Positions 56,035 through 64,000 of a DNA stretch of 64,000 bases are shown piece by piece. Below the pieces are notes generated by a model that saw only the letters and a program-made list of their open reading frames with translations, searched no databases and was not told the DNA's origin. Source of the DNA: Sva-07 sp963752815 (GTDB taxonomy: Bacteria; Actinomycetota; Acidimicrobiia; Acidimicrobiales; Ilumatobacteraceae); the NCBI GenBank assembly GCA_963752815.1, contig CAVVZI010000006.1, positions 620,001 through 684,000 of the forward strand. Direction: 5' to 3'. A program made the position numbers and the translations under genes. Position 1 is the first letter of the stretch. The number at the start of each line of letters is the position of its first letter.

Positions 56035-56107
56035 GCGCCGCGTCCCTCATTTCTTTCTGCCTCGAACTCCCACGAACGTCTGCCTCGCCGGGTCTCGCGG
56101 GAGATCT

Positions 56108-56184
56108 CCCCAGCCGTCCCCATTCTTCCCCCAATTCCCCCCATTGTCAACCATCCTCCCCCATTTCCCCACCAGATCTCCCCA
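56108..56184 (-). promoter_or_regulatory. MraZ operator boxes upstream of mraZ
   Basis: On the minus strand TGGGG occurs at 56108-56112, 56118-56122, 56129-56133 and 56139-56143, spacing 10-11 bp, with three more TGGGG words at 56159-56163, 56167-56171 and 56180-56184. MraZ is known to bind direct TGGG repeats of this periodicity upstream of its own gene. Four boxes overlap the predicted promoter, which fits repression. Confidence 0.85.
56122..56150 (-). promoter_or_regulatory. Predicted promoter of the dcw operon (Pmra)
   Basis: On the minus strand a consensus -35 TTGACA (56145-56150) and an AAGAAT -10 (56122-56127) are separated by exactly 17 bp. The start codon of mraZ lies about 88 bp downstream of the -10. 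The hexamers interleave with the TGGGG boxes. Confidence 0.75.
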
Positions 56185-56208
56185 CCGACCCCCGCCCCAC
56201 CACCCGCA

Positions 56209-56251
56209 GCGATGAGCGAACCGACCGAGGGGTGGGCCGGTCGCTCATCGC
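56209..56251. repeat. 43-bp palindrome, family GCGATGAGCGA, copy 1
   Basis: Arms GCGATGAGCGA and TCGCTCATCGC are perfect 11-bp complements. The interior (ACCGACCGAGG then GGCCGG) can extend the stem. It starts 61 bp before copy 2 and lies upstream of the mraZ promoter, in the 321-bp gap between mraZ and the lipoate-ligase-like gene. Confidence 0.92.
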
Positions 56252-56269
56252 AGCACGACGCCCGACCCA

Positions 56270-56312
56270 GCGATGAGCGAACCGACCGAGGGGCGGGCGG
56301 CTCGCTCATCGC
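56270..56312. repeat. 43-bp palindrome, family GCGATGAGCGA, copy 2
   Basis: Same arms as copy 1 and nearly the same interior (three differences in the loop). The 18-bp spacer between the copies is unrelated to either arm. It lies 43 bp past the end of the lipoate-ligase-like gene (stop at 56356), so the pair occupies that gene's 3' flank. Confidence 0.92.
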
Positions 56313-56355
56313 AGGGACGTGCTGCGGCGGGACGTCGAGACGTGTGCGCGGCGGG

Positions 56356-57039
56356 CTACGGGGCGGAGAGGGCGGCGCGGAGGAGCTCGGGGACGGCGGC
56401 CGAGGCCGCGGCGTCGAGCGTGGCGACCGGGCGCAGCGCCTCGCGAGCGGGCCGTGACGCGGCCGGGAGCAACTCGAGGAGCGCTCCGGGGTCGTAGACG
56501 GTGTGCCAGCAGGCCTGGAAGCGGGCGGCCTCCCGGGTGAGTCGTTGGCTCAACCCGACGAGCTTTTCACCGTCGAGCGTCACCTCACCGGGGCCGAGAC
56601 CGTCGAAACAGATGGTCGACGACCACGCGGTCGTCTCGAGCGGACCGCGGTGCACCGCGAGGCGGCCGGCGAGGTCGGGCGCGGCGGCCACGAGGGCGTC
56701 GAGCATGTGCGAACCGGTCCGGCACATCGACCCCCGCACGTCGTCGAGTCCGGCGTCCCGTCCGCCGTCGCCGCCACGGGGCACGATCACGTCGAGCCAC
56801 ATCACCTCACCCGGCACGAGCAGCACCGCTCCCCCGCCACTGCGCCGCCGGACGACCTCGATCCCGGCGCGGGAACACGCGTCGAGGTCGATGGTCGAAT
56901 CGGGCTGGCTCGAGCCGAGCACGAGCGCCGGCCCCGCGACGTCGTGCCACCAGATCGTCGGGCTGACCGGATCGGGAATCGGCCGGTGATGCAGCGATTG
57001 GGCCGACCCGACCGTGTGCTCGAGTGCGAAGCCGTGCAA
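56356..57039 (-). CDS. Lipoate/biotin-protein-ligase-type (LplA-like) protein
   Basis: The 227-residue protein contains the ligase motif RRRSGGGAVLLVPGEVMWLDVIVP, and LDGEKLVGLSQRLTREAARFQACWH with the Lys-Leu-Val-Gly lysine motif of lipoate/octanoyl transferases. It probably attaches or moves lipoyl groups on E2 proteins. The start is uncertain: TTG at 57039 (giving MHGFALEHTVGSA) overlaps nothing but lies only 8 bp after the HNH gene end. No ATG or GTG occurs in frame between the HNH stop and the conserved region. Confidence 0.8.
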   Translation of the reverse strand: MHGFALEHTVGSAQSLHHRPIPDPVSPTIWWHDVAGPALVLGSSQPDSTIDLDACSRAGIEVVRRRSGGGAVLLVPGEVMWLDVIVPRGGDGGRDAGLDDVRGSMCRTGSHMLDALVAAAPDLAGRLAVHRGPLETTAWSSTICFDGLGPGEVTLDGEKLVGLSQRLTREAARFQACWHTVYDPGALLELLPAASRPAREALRPVATLDAAASAAVPELLRAALSAP

Positions 57040-57047
57040 CGAAGCGC

Positions 57048-57545
57048 TCAGGACGCCATCGGCAGGTACGGGCGCCACGTGTCGGGGATGCCGCTGACCG
57101 ACACGATCACCCAGGCGGTGGCCCGCGGCGCCCGGCACGGACGGGCGAGTCGCATCCCGGCTTCGTCGGGCGTGCGATCACGCTTGGTGAGGTTGCACGG
57201 TCGGCACGCGGCCGCCACGTTCTCCCACGTGTGCGGCCCGCCCTTCGAACGCGGCACGACGTGATCGATCGAATCGGCGCGCTCGCCGCAGTACTGGCAG
57301 CGATGGTCGTCGCGGGCGAAGATCGCCCGGCGCGACAGCGCGGCGCGGCGGACGAAGGGCACCTTGACCATGTATCGCAACCGGATGACCGACGGGCAGG
57401 GCACGCACAAGGACGCCGAATGGAGCACGTGGCCGTCGCCTTCGACCAGATCGGCCTTCTCGGCGAGCACGAGGCAGGTGGCTCGTTGCGCGGACACGAC
57501 ACTCAGCGGCTCGAAGCTGGCGTTGAGAACGAGCGCGCTCCGCAT
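57048..57545 (-). CDS. HNH endonuclease family protein
   Basis: The 165-residue protein has the actinobacterial HNH layout: ALVLNASFEPLSVVSAQRAT, then CQYCGERADSIDHVVPRSKGGPHTWENVAAACRPCN, with two zinc-binding CxxC pairs and the catalytic His-His in DHVVPRSKGG. These single-domain HNH proteins are common chromosomal genes and their cellular role is unknown. There are no phage or restriction genes around it. Confidence 0.92.
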   Translation of the reverse strand: MRSALVLNASFEPLSVVSAQRATCLVLAEKADLVEGDGHVLHSASLCVPCPSVIRLRYMVKVPFVRRAALSRRAIFARDDHRCQYCGERADSIDHVVPRSKGGPHTWENVAAACRPCNLTKRDRTPDEAGMRLARPCRAPRATAWVIVSVSGIPDTWRPYLPMAS

Positions 57546-57569
57546 CGTCCGGACCCTACTGACCCCAGC

Positions 57570-57794
57570 TCACGGGCGCTGCGTACGTTCCCAGTCGCGA
57601 CACCATCGCAGGTAGTTCACCACATCGGCGGGCTCGGGTGCGTGCGCAGCGTCGCCGTACTGGGTGAGCATGCGGAAGCCGAGATACTCCTTCGACGGCC
57701 GCGGGAGGTACGGCGGTCGACGCCACCAACCCCGGGGCAGCATCCGCACCAATTGCCGGACACCGGTCGCCCAGAGCGTGGGCCGGGCGGCCAC
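57570..57794 (-). CDS. Small hypothetical protein
   Basis: A 74-residue product starting at GTG 57794 reads MAARPTLWATGVRQLVRMLP, then GWWRRPPYLPRPSKEYLGFRM, TQYGDAAHAPEPADVVNYLRWCRDWERT. It begins 27 bp after the acyl-CoA dehydrogenase stop. The Trp/Arg/Pro-rich N-terminal half and the DVVNYLRWCR end look like a real conserved small protein and not random sequence, but I recognise no family. It is continuous in frame with the first frame of the broken dehydrogenase; the two are not one protein. Confidence 0.6.
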   Translation of the reverse strand: MAARPTLWATGVRQLVRMLPRGWWRRPPYLPRPSKEYLGFRMLTQYGDAAHAPEPADVVNYLRWCRDWERTQRP

Positions 57795-57820
57795 GGCGGC
57801 GACGTTCGACGGCCAACCGG

Positions 57821-59039
57821 TCAGGGTCGGGGCTCCTTCGGCAGGCCGAGGATCATCTCGCCGATGATGTTGCGCTGGATCTGCGACGACCCGGCGTAGA
57901 TCGTGCCGGCCCGGGCGTTGAGGAACGTGCCGACCCATGACGCCGACGAGTTCGGCGCACCGGGATCGTCGGTCTGGAACGCGGACGACGGCGGACGGCC
58001 GGTCGGGACGAGGGCGTCGGCGCCGAGGATGTCGACCGCCAGCTCGGTCACCTTGCGGTGGTACTCGCTCCAGTACAGCTTGGAGATCGCACCGTCGGGG
58101 CCCGGATGATGGCCGGCGAGGAACTTGGTCAGCGTTCGCTGACCGCTGAACTTCATGATCCGCACCTTGGAGTAGCACCAGGCGAGACGCTGGCGGATCA
58201 CCGGGTCGTCGGCCACGCCGTACTCGACGGGCGAGGGCGAACAGACGCTCGAACTCGGCCTCGTAGCGGATCGGGCCGGTCGCCGCGGCCTCGCCGCGCT
58301 CGAACCCGAGCAGCGACATCGCCACCGCCCAGCCGTTGTTCACGCCACCGAGCACGTTGTCCTTCGGGCACCGCGCATCGGTGTAGAAGACCTCGTTGAA
58401 CTCGCTCTCGCCCGAGATCATCTTGATCGGCCGCACCTCGATACCGGGCTGGTCCATCGGCACGAGCAGGAACGTGATGCCCTTGTGTTTGGGTGCGTCG
58501 GGGTCGGAGCGGGCCAGCGTGAAGATGTGATCCGCGAGGTGGCCGGCCGACGTCCAGATCTTCTGGCCGTTGAGGACCCATTCGTCGCCGTCGAGTTCCG
58601 CTCGGAGGCCGACATTGCCGAGGTCGGATCCGGCGTTGGGTTCCGAGTAGCCCTGGCACCACGTGTCGGCGCCGGACAGGATGCGCGGCAGGTAGTAGCG
58701 CTTCTGCTCCTCGGTCCCCCACATCTGGATGGTGTTGCCGAGCATCTGGATACCGAACACGTCGTTGTGGCCACCGGTCGGCACGCCCGCCCGGGCGAAT
58801 TCCTCCGCGAGGATCACCTGCTCGAGCGGGCTCAGGCCGGCGCCGCCGTACTCGACGGGCCAACCGGGAGCCAGATAGTTCGCCTCGTACAGCGTCTTGC
58901 GCCATTCGGTGAGGAATCGATCGATCGCTTCACCCTCGAGCGCTCCGGTGCCCTGCCACCCGGCCGGCAACTTCTCGGCGAGGAAGGCCTGCACCTTCTC
59001 GCGGTAGGCCTCGGCTTCGGGGGCGTACGTCGGCTGCAT
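57821..59039 (-). CDS. Acyl-CoA dehydrogenase, one frameshift
   Basis: The first frame (from ATG 59039) gives the N-terminal and middle domains: AREFA-type LAEEFARAGVPTGGHNDVFG, GYSEPNAGSDLGNVGLRAEL, NGQKIWTSAGHLAD and MISGESEFNEVFYTDARCP. The C-terminal helical domain, beginning EYGVADDPVIRQRLA and containing GTIYAGSSQIQRNIIGEMILGLPKEP, is in another frame. The break is near 58223 (one base extra). Corrected, it is about 405 residues. The family oxidises acyl-CoA thioesters with FAD; chain specificity, possibly steroid or branched, cannot be told. Confidence 0.88.
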
Positions 59040-59048
59040 GGGCCGAGG

Positions 59049-59945
59049 CTAACCGGACCGCGGAGTCGCGCCGGCCGTCGGCTGCAACGCCGGCACGAGT
59101 GCCGCCGCGGCGACGAGCGGCTGGACCGGATCGGTCAGTTCCACCAGCGAGAAGTCGCCGAGGTGGGTGAGGCGCGAGCGCAACATCACTTCGCGGTGGA
59201 TCGCCTCGACCAGCGGATCGCCGAACGTGTCCACGACCGAACCGGTGATGAACACGGTCGACACGTCGACGATGGCCAACGTGCTCGCGATCGCCCGCCC
59301 GAGGAGGATCCCCGTGCGATCGATGATGGTGTCGGTCGCCCGCCGCAGCGGCCGGTTCATCTCCTTTTCGAGGTCGGTGGCCGAGGCGAGCACGGCAAGA
59401 CACCCCGTGCCGCCACACCAACACGGTGGGCCACCTGGATCGACGACCGTGTGGGCGATCGAGCCCGCATTGCCCTTGGCGCCGCGTAGTCGGCGGCCGG
59501 CGACGATGCACGCCGACTCGACCGTCGTGTCGACGATGAGCGTGAGCGAACTGTCGATCTGCCGTGCGGCGCCGAGCCACCGCTCACCTTCCGCGAGGGC
59601 GGCCGCGGCGGAGTCGAGCACCACCGGCAGGCCGGTGAGGTCCTCGAGGTGACCGCGGAGCGGGAACGCCGTCCAGGCGGGAATCAGATGCGGCGAGACC
59701 GACCCAGCGGTCTGATCGAACGGCGTGGTGGTGCTCACGCCCACCGTTTCCGGTGCGGCGACATCGTCGGATGCCGCGGCCAGGACACGGCCGATGAGCT
59801 GCTCGAGCACCCGCCACACGTCGCGGCTCGGGGTGCTGATGCGGTCCCGGACGAGCACATCACCGTTCCCGTCGACGATGCCGGCCGAAAGCCGGACGGG
59901 ATCGACGACCACCGACAGCACGGTGGGGCCCGGAGCACTCATCAC
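59049..59945 (-). CDS. ROK family protein (sugar kinase-like), atypical
   Basis: The 298-residue protein has the ROK zinc signature CWCGGTGCL after PGGPP and the domain order of ROK kinases, with LDSAAAALAEGERW where the catalytic aspartate lies. The sugar-binding EGH-type motif, usually GE(I/L)GH, reads GSIAH, so the glutamate is replaced by serine, and the N-terminal phosphate loop DxGGT is poorly kept (VVDPVRLSAG). It may be a non-canonical kinase or a regulator; no helix-turn-helix is seen. It starts 24 bp from the divergent moxR-like gene. Confidence 0.82.
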   Translation of the reverse strand: MMSAPGPTVLSVVVDPVRLSAGIVDGNGDVLVRDRISTPSRDVWRVLEQLIGRVLAAASDDVAAPETVGVSTTTPFDQTAGSVSPHLIPAWTAFPLRGHLEDLTGLPVVLDSAAAALAEGERWLGAARQIDSSLTLIVDTTVESACIVAGRRLRGAKGNAGSIAHTVVDPGGPPCWCGGTGCLAVLASATDLEKEMNRPLRRATDTIIDRTGILLGRAIASTLAIVDVSTVFITGSVVDTFGDPLVEAIHREVMLRSRLTHLGDFSLVELTDPVQPLVAAAALVPALQPTAGATPRSG

Positions 59946-59968
59946 CGCGAACGTATCGGCGATCCCGA

Positions 59969-61009
59969 GTGAGCACCGAGCAGGACTACGATCGTGCGGT
60001 GACCACCGGAATCTCCGCAGACGGTTCGACCACCACCGCCAGCGCCGCCGCGCCGGATTCCGAGATGTCGGGGCGGACCTTCGAGCAGCTGTTCGATGCG
60101 ATCACCGCCAACGTCGCGACGGTGCTCCACGGCAAGACGGACGCGATCGAACTGGCGGTGATGTGCCTGCTCGCGGAGGGTCACCTCCTCGTGGAGGACG
60201 TGCCGGGGGTCGGCAAGACGAGCCTCGCCAAGGCGCTCGCCGCGTCGATCGACTGCGCGTGGAAGCGCGTGCAGTTCACGCCCGATCTGCTGCCGACCGA
60301 CCTCGTCGGTGTCAGCGTCTACCAGCGGTCGACCGAGACGTTCCGCTTCGAGGCGGGGCCGTTGTTCGCCAACATCGTGCTCGCCGACGAGATCAACCGG
60401 GCATCGCCGAAGACGCAGTCGGCGCTGCTCGAGGCGATGGAGGAGCGGCAGATCACCGCCGACGGTGTGAGCCGTCGTCTCGATGCCCCGTTCATGGTCA
60501 TCGCCACGCAGAACCCGGTCGACCAGGAGGGCACGTACCGGCTGCCCGAGAGTCAGCTCGACCGCTTCCTCTTCCGGATCACGATCGGTTACCCCGGTCG
60601 CACGGCGGAGATCCAGATGCTCGACAACCTCGGGTCGGCGGCCGCGCTCCGCGTCCTCGAGCCGGTCGTGTCGATCGACGAGGTGCGGCGCATGATCGCC
60701 GCCGTCAACGGCATCTATGTCGCCAATGCCCTGAAGGCCTACCTCGTCGACCTCTCCGAGGCGAGCCGTCGTCATCCCGGCATCGAGCTCGGGCTGTCGC
60801 CCCGCGCCACGCTCCAGCTCGCGGCCGGCGCCCGTGCCCATGCCGCTGCCCGCGGCCGCAACTACGCCACGCCCGACGACGTCAAGGCGGTCGGGCTCGT
60901 CTCGCTCGGCCACCGCATCATGATGCGGGCCGACCGCAGTGCCCACCTCTCACCGAGCGACGCGATCGGTGAGGTGTTCGAGGCGGTCCCCGTACCGATC
61001 GCGCAATGA
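59969..61009 (+). CDS. MoxR-family AAA+ ATPase
   Basis: The 346-residue protein has the Walker A motif DVPGVGKTSLAKAL, Walker B IVLADEINRASPKTQSALLEAMEE and the sensor region ATQNPVDQEGTYRLPESQLDRF, typical of MoxR ATPases, which act as chaperones for maturation of membrane-associated complexes. The start is GTG at 59969. It is followed by DUF58 (ATGA overlap) and a transglutaminase, the standard MoxR-DUF58-TgpA unit. Confidence 0.94.
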   Translation: MSTEQDYDRAVTTGISADGSTTTASAAAPDSEMSGRTFEQLFDAITANVATVLHGKTDAIELAVMCLLAEGHLLVEDVPGVGKTSLAKALAASIDCAWKRVQFTPDLLPTDLVGVSVYQRSTETFRFEAGPLFANIVLADEINRASPKTQSALLEAMEERQITADGVSRRLDAPFMVIATQNPVDQEGTYRLPESQLDRFLFRITIGYPGRTAEIQMLDNLGSAAALRVLEPVVSIDEVRRMIAAVNGIYVANALKAYLVDLSEASRRHPGIELGLSPRATLQLAAGARAHAAARGRNYATPDDVKAVGLVSLGHRIMMRADRSAHLSPSDAIGEVFEAVPVPIAQ

Positions 61010-62169
61010 CTCCGATCACGAGGCAGGGCTGGGTCGCCGTCGGCTCCGGCGTCGCGTCGATCGTGATCGCCCGGGTCTTCGGGATCCTCGAGTTGTTCGT
61101 CATCGGCGTCGGCTTCTTCGCCGCGGTGCTCGTGGCGGTGGCCATCGTCATCGTCCGGCGGCCGCGGCTCCGCGGCGGGCGGTGGATCCATCCGATGGTG
61201 ATGGTCGCCGGCGACGTGGGCCGCGTCGACATCCGGATCGAGCACCTGGGCGCGCTGCCGTCCGTCTCCTTCGACCTGTCCGAGACCGTCGGGCGCCCGC
61301 GGGCGGCGCCGTACACGGCTCGGCTGCCCGTGCCCCCGATGGCCGGACGGGCCTTCACGACCACCGGGTACGAGCTGACCACGACCGCGCGCGGCATCGT
61401 GCGGCTCGGCCCGTTGATCGTCGAGCATCGCGATCCGCTCGGTATCGCCCGGACCCGAACGTTGCTGCTCGATGTCGACGAGGTGTTCGTGGCGCCGCGG
61501 TCGTACCTGCTCGACATGCCACAGCTCGGTCAGGGCGTCCTCGGTGCGCATCTGTTGGCGATGGCTCGGCGCCTCGGGCCCGGTGAATTCCACGGTCTGC
61601 GCGAGTACGTCGACGGCGACGAGCCCCGTTCGATCCACTGGAAGGCGTCGGCCCGGAGCGAACAGCTCCTGGTGAAGGAGCACACGACGGAGGGGTTGCG
61701 CCGGTGCACCGTCGCGCTCGACGCGTCGACCAACGGCTACCGCGATCCGGAGGGGTTCGAACGCGCCATCACCGTCGCCGCGAGCCTCGTGCACAGCGCC
61801 GACCGCGCCGGGCTGACCACACGGTTCGTCACGGCCGACGGCATCGACCTGCGCGGGCCAGACGTGGCGCAACAGACGCTCCGCCACCTCGCTCGGTTGG
61901 AACTGTCGAGCACCCCCTTCGAGACGCTCGAACACGACCCGGGCGAGGGGCTCGGCCTCCTCATCGCGGTCGGCGCACGGGCCGGCGCCTTCGCTGCCCG
62001 CGCCACCCACGGGTTGCTCGATCCCACGCAGACCGCGATCACCGTGTCGACCGAGGAGGCGTCGGGACGTTCCCTCGACGTCGCCGCGCGTTCCGATCGC
62101 GAGTTCATCAACTCCTGGAACGTGTTGCTCGGCCGCGGGCGACTCGACGTCGAGGCGTCGCGCTCGTGA
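61006..62169 (+). CDS. DUF58 domain protein
   Basis: The 387-residue protein has two N-terminal hydrophobic segments, then the DUF58 signature GEFHGLREYVDGDEPRSIHWKASARSEQLLVKE, followed by a von Willebrand A-like region (CTVALDASTNGYRDPEGFER) with a MIDAS-like DxS start. DUF58 proteins work with MoxR ATPases in assembly of membrane proteins. Its ATG overlaps the moxR stop (ATGA) and its end overlaps the next gene's GTG (GTGA). Confidence 0.93.
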   Translation: MTPITRQGWVAVGSGVASIVIARVFGILELFVIGVGFFAAVLVAVAIVIVRRPRLRGGRWIHPMVMVAGDVGRVDIRIEHLGALPSVSFDLSETVGRPRAAPYTARLPVPPMAGRAFTTTGYELTTTARGIVRLGPLIVEHRDPLGIARTRTLLLDVDEVFVAPRSYLLDMPQLGQGVLGAHLLAMARRLGPGEFHGLREYVDGDEPRSIHWKASARSEQLLVKEHTTEGLRRCTVALDASTNGYRDPEGFERAITVAASLVHSADRAGLTTRFVTADGIDLRGPDVAQQTLRHLARLELSSTPFETLEHDPGEGLGLLIAVGARAGAFAARATHGLLDPTQTAITVSTEEASGRSLDVAARSDREFINSWNVLLGRGRLDVEASRS

Positions 62170-64000
62170 CGGCGCTCGACACTCCCGTCCCCGTACTGCC
62201 CGGTGCGGCCGACCGGAACCGATCATCCGTCCAGCGCGCGCCGACACCCCCGCGGCTGCGGACTCCCGGCCAGCGACCGGCAAAGTCGTTCACGTCGGAT
62301 CTCCTGGCCACGTGCGGTCTCGTGCTGTTCGCGTTCGCGGTCGCCGCCGGTTTCGCCCGCGTGTTCACCGGCTGGGAATTCTTCGACGATCTCGCGGTGA
62401 TCGCCGTCGTCGGTCACGGCAGCGGTCTCGTCGCCCGCCGGCTCCGGCTCCCGGCGTGGGCCACGATCCCGATCGTGATGCTGGTCGTGTTCTGGATGGT
62501 CGGGTTCATCTACTACCGCTCGACCTATTCCTGGGGTCTGCCCACGCGCGACACCTGGGCACTGTTCAACGCCGAGATCGATCTCGTGCGCGAACAGTTC
62601 CGCGTCGCCGTCGCCCCCGTGGTCGAAAGTGGCGGGTGGGACGTGCTCGCGGCGATCGGGCTGGCGCTGGCGGTGGTGCTCGCCGATGCCTTCGCGTTCG
62701 GTGCGCTGGCGCGAGCCGAGGCTCTCGTGCCGGGTGGCGTGTTGTTCGTGTTCGTCGCCGCGCTCGGCGACGACCGGCTGCGAGTTGCGCTCAGCGCGTT
62801 GCTCGTCGGCGCCGGCGTCGTGACCACGGTGTTGCTCCGTGCGCACCATGCGCCGGGCGGCATCACCGATTCGACGCGCGGCACACCGCGTGTGCTGATC
62901 CAGGCCGCCGGTGTCGCCGTCGCGGTGGCCCTGATCGCCGGGTACGTGGGGTCCCGCGTGCCGGGAGCGTCGTCGGAACCCCTCCTCGACACCCGCGGAC
63001 GCGGCAACGGTGACAGTGCCACCCTCAGTCCGCTCGTCGACATCCGGTCTCGGCTCACCAACCAACGTGACCTCGAGATGATCACCGTCCAGGCGAGCAG
63101 CGAGTCCTACTGGCGAATGACCACCCTGGCGGAGTTCGACGGCAAGATCTGGAGCGCCCCGGACCGCCCCATCGCCGAGCCTGATGCCGTGGCTCCTCGG
63201 TCGTCGGACGTCGAGATCCGCCAACGGGTGAGCATCGTCGGCCTCGCCGGCACACAGATACCGGCCGCCCCGGATCCGACCAATGCGGCGAAGGGATCGA
63301 CCCCTCTCCCGTACGACCAGCCGTCGTCGACCCTGTCGACCGTCGACGAGGAGTTGTCGAGGGGCGACACCTTCGACATCGTCTCCAGATCGCCCCGATT
63401 CGACCCGGCCGTACTCGCCGCCGCGACCTCGCTCGATCCGGGTGACCGCATCTACTTCGATCTTCCCGACGACTTCCCCGACGACGCCGCGGCGTTGGCG
63501 AAGCAGGTGACCGCCGGAGCAGGCGACCAGCTACGCAAAGGCCCGCCTCCTCCAGGACTGGTTCAGATCGGAGTTCACCTACAGCCTGGAGGTACAGCCG
63601 GGTCACGGCAACAACGCGATCGAGGGCTTCCTGCGCGACAAGGTCGGTTATTGCGAACAGTTCGCCGGCACCTACGCGGCGATGATGCGGTCGCTCGGGA
63701 TCCCGGCCCGCGTGGCGGTCGGGTTCACCACCGGGAAGACAGATCGGCGAAGGGAAGTACTCGGTGACCGGGCGCAACGCTCACGCATGGCCGGAAGTGT
63801 GGTTCGACGGTCTGGGCTGGGTGCTGTTCGAACCCACTCCTGGCCGTGGTGCATCGGGGGCACAGAGCTACACGGGCGTGGAAGCAGCGCAGGACACCTC
63901 GACCGGCACCCAGCAGGACGGCGTGCAGCCCACCCCCGACGAGGCGGCGGTCGATCCCGCCAACACCGCGCCGACCACGCTGCCCCCGATTCCGGCGGGC
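62166..64000 (+). CDS. TgpA-like membrane transglutaminase (3' end cut by window), two frameshifts
   Basis: The start is GTG at 62166. The first frame gives about six membrane helices (from LLATCGLVLFAFAVAAGF to AVAVALIAGYVGS) and an extracytoplasmic region. The second, from about 63524, begins TSYAKARLLQDWFRSEFTYS and carries the catalytic Cys in KVGYCEQFAGTYAAMMRSLG. The third, from about 63743, carries the His motif YSVTGRNAHAWPEVWFDGLG and is open to the window end. The breaks are one base each. The C-terminal part, probably DUF4129, lies beyond 64000. It is third in the moxR-DUF58-tgpA unit. Confidence 0.88.

Noticed and set aside
57570..59039. A single 489-residue dehydrogenase
   Set aside because: The second half of that frame has no acyl-CoA dehydrogenase motif, whereas the adjacent frame carries the conserved C-terminal domain.

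Overview
The window is high-GC, densely coded actinobacterial chromosome. Several markers point that way: a mycothiol ligase (MshC), an F420:NADP oxidoreductase, the proteasome activator Bpa with its C-terminal Tyr-Leu, a phosphatidylinositol-mannoside block (PgsA, PatA-like, PimA-like), and DivIVA/SepF beside the division cluster. The combination and the sequence style suggest class Acidimicrobiia (Ilumatobacter-like); that placement is inference. No rRNA, tRNA, CRISPR array, prophage or insertion sequence was recognised.

Layout. 1-16.5 kb, all minus strand: mshC preceded by npdG; plsC; thrS, a HIT protein, a small membrane protein, pgsA, patA-like, a GGDEF-EAL protein, pimA-like; lemA-htpX-DUF3048 lipoprotein; pdxS-pdxT-yebC. 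The thrS-HIT-pgsA-patA-pimA-pdxS-pdxT-yebC order matches the mycobacterial locus, with extra genes inserted. 16.6-20.1 kb, plus strand: fabI, a methyltransferase and a DUF255 thioredoxin-like protein. 20.1-28.2 kb, mostly minus: nitroreductase, a hypothetical protein, dnaE, bpa, a phosphodiesterase-type hydrolase and glutathione peroxidase, with an Rrf2 regulator on the plus strand. 28.2-30.6 kb, plus: an FdhF/YdeP-type molybdopterin oxidoreductase. 30.6-56.0 kb, minus: a very long division and cell wall (dcw) run, in transcription order mraZ-rsmH-ftsL-ftsI-murE-mraY-murD-ftsW-murG-murC-murB-ftsQ-ftsZ-pgeF-yggS, a decayed AbiEi/DUF559-type gene on the other strand, sepF-divIVA-ileS-dksA-like-lspA-rluD. 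Most dcw gene pairs overlap as ATGA, GTGA or TGATG. murF is missing from its usual place. 56.3-60 kb, minus: lipoate-ligase-like protein, HNH nuclease, acyl-CoA dehydrogenase, ROK-like protein. 60-64 kb, plus: moxR-DUF58-transglutaminase, cut by the window end.

Two features cut across the window. First, several unrelated intergenic palindrome families of about 31-50 bp recur, often as tight pairs with 61-62 bp periodicity, near promoters, convergent gene ends and just after stop codons. One family flanks the decayed AbiEi/DUF559 gene on both sides. This is the strongest candidate for an undescribed element system here. Second, single-base-type frameshifts break many genes, including the essential ileS, murC, murE and probably ftsI. 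Sequencing or assembly indels are the most economical explanation, so these genes are annotated across the breaks.
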